A stretch of 6,767 bases of DNA from Clostridiales bacterium (GTDB lineage: Bacteria; Bacillota; Clostridia; Oscillospirales; JAAYOS01). The stretch is from the NCBI GenBank assembly GCA_012521525.1, contig JAAYMG010000125.1, positions 1-6,767 on the forward strand, given 5' to 3'. The translations under genes and the position numbers were made by a program. Shown in pieces: positions 5,839 to 6,767 of this stretch (its first letter is position 1; each line of letters begins with the position of its first letter). The notes beneath the pieces are model-generated. The model ran no database searches. It worked only from the letters and a program-made list of their open reading frames with translations, and was not told the DNA's origin.

Positions 5839-6767
5839 TGCCGCCTGACCTCACTATCCTGAAAGAGATTTCGACAAACGGATACTTTCCCTGAAATTCT
5901 CCGATCTTTTTCGTAAGGTATCGGTCAATCGAATCATGTACTTCGTCACTTGCGTCTTCCGGAATTATTACGGTATATGACACGTAAGCCCTCTCCCCTT
6001 CATCCAGTCTGTCACCTAATTCGCTTATCGTCAGCCTGAGCTTTCTGATCGAATGCTCACAGGCTTTGGCCGCCTGAAATCCGTCGTCGTTGTAGCTTTC
6101 ACTGAATGTGTTTATGGAAACGCAGTTGTGGTATGTACCAGTCGAAGGGTCGTAACCGATCACGCTCCTCATTCCCTCAACTACACCCAAGTCCCGGTAT
6201 TCCCTGGTATACACCTCTTTGAATAGCTTGCCCCTGTCAAATGCCGGGAGCTTCCAAATGCTTTCGGTGCAATTGCCGTTGTAATAATCTTCAAGTGTAT
6301 ATTCCCCTTCTCCCGTACCTATCGTCCTGTCACCACCAAGCCAGGCTCCGGTAACAGCCCGCTGAGTGACCGGAAGCGATAGTCCGGCTAAAAAAGGTAT
6401 CTTTACTTTATAGCTTACTTCAAGGTCTATGTCACGGGGCGATCGATCGGGAAAAAGCCTTGACTTATCAAAGCTCAGCCCGTTCCATCCCCCTACTACT
6501 CCATGGGATCTCAGATATTTGTCGGTTTCGGTGTCCGGCAGGCCCAGATTGCAGTGGAATACTGCCCTTACAAAATGTCCTGCCGCAAGGCCCGAAATTC
6601 GATCTGCAATACTCTCCGACAGCAGTGACAGCAACAACGATATCTGGTCTTCAGCGCTGCCGTAAGACGCATTCCCGCTCCCGTCATAGGCTTCTTCCGA
6701 TCCGTCCGGATCTCCCCCAAACAGAGCATTCGTAAGCTCGGCCAATGTTGCCAAAGCGGTTCCGTCA
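5825..6767 (-). CDS. TadE-like pilus-assembly protein with extra C-terminal region (N-terminus outside window)
   Basis: The frame is open to the right edge, where four further in-frame codons (D-G-T-A) precede a TTG at 6754, so the true start lies upstream; the TTG is probably internal. Numbered from that TTG, residues ~35-140 resemble the C-terminal half of clostridial TadE-like proteins: a helix (EDQISLLLSLLSESIADRI), a small-residue strand region, then DLEVSYKVKIPFLAGL and QRAVTGAWLGGD, where a W-(V/L)-G ending is characteristic. TadE proteins are minor pseudopilins anchored by an N-terminal helix, which would be off the window. Residues ~150-309 form a further domain with four Cys in the visible protein (68, 161, 211, 232) and mixed alpha/beta pattern (RAYVSYTVIIPED; YPFVEISFRIV) that I do not recognise. 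The neighbouring prepilin peptidase supports the TadE call. Confidence is moderate, since TadE similarity is by pattern only. Confidence 0.6.
   Translation of the reverse strand, partial: DGTALATLAELTNALFGGDPDGSEEAYDGSGNASYGSAEDQISLLLSLLSESIADRISGLAAGHFVRAVFHCNLGLPDTETDKYLRSHGVVGGWNGLSFDKSRLFPDRSPRDIDLEVSYKVKIPFLAGLSLPVTQRAVTGAWLGGDRTIGTGEGEYTLEDYYNGNCTESIWKLPAFDRGKLFKEVYTREYRDLGVVEGMRSVIGYDPSTGTYHNCVSINTFSESYNDDGFQAAKACEHSIRKLRLTISELGDRLDEGERAYVSYTVIIPEDASDEVHDSIDRYLTKKIGEFQGKYPFVEISFRIVRSGGNANT

Noticed and set aside
6752..6754. TTG as start of the TadE-like gene
   Set aside because: The frame continues open to the window edge, and a TadE-like protein needs an N-terminal membrane helix that is not present after this codon.

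Overview
The window looks like chromosomal DNA from a low-to-mid GC Firmicute of the class Clostridia. This rests on protein style only: a DUF6382-FHA protein, a cytosolic kinase with a YRDLKPSN catalytic loop, WG repeats and a TadE-like/A24 peptidase pair are a combination typical of Clostridia. No rRNA, tRNA, CRISPR array or mobile element is visible.

Left edge (1-301, + strand): the 3' end of a CYTH-domain phosphatase/cyclase-family gene. It meets, tail to tail with no spacer, a small XRE-type helix-turn-helix gene on the - strand (302-526). The 143-bp gap 527-669 holds a plausible - strand promoter for the regulator, an imperfect TGACG(T/C)AA dyad over that promoter, and a hairpin plus T-run that reads as an intrinsic terminator on the + strand.

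The rest (670-6767) is one tightly packed - strand operon, read from right to left: TadE-like protein (partial at the window edge), A24 prepilin peptidase, membrane-anchored TPR/WG-repeat protein, DUF6382-FHA protein, divergent PP2C-fold protein, Ser/Thr protein kinase. Every junction overlaps by 4 to 14 nt or is separated by 11 nt, so the genes are probably translationally coupled and act together.

The likely theme is a Tad/Flp-type pilus or secretion apparatus with its own phospho-Thr signalling branch. The kinase would write the mark and the FHA protein would read it, possibly on its own ETT/ETM motifs. The WG protein may be an envelope sensor or scaffold. The most unusual point is that the PP2C-fold protein has lost nearly all catalytic metal ligands and looks like a pseudophosphatase, while the kinase keeps its main catalytic residues but has a shortened alpha-C region. 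All family calls were made by eye from motifs; no database search was run.
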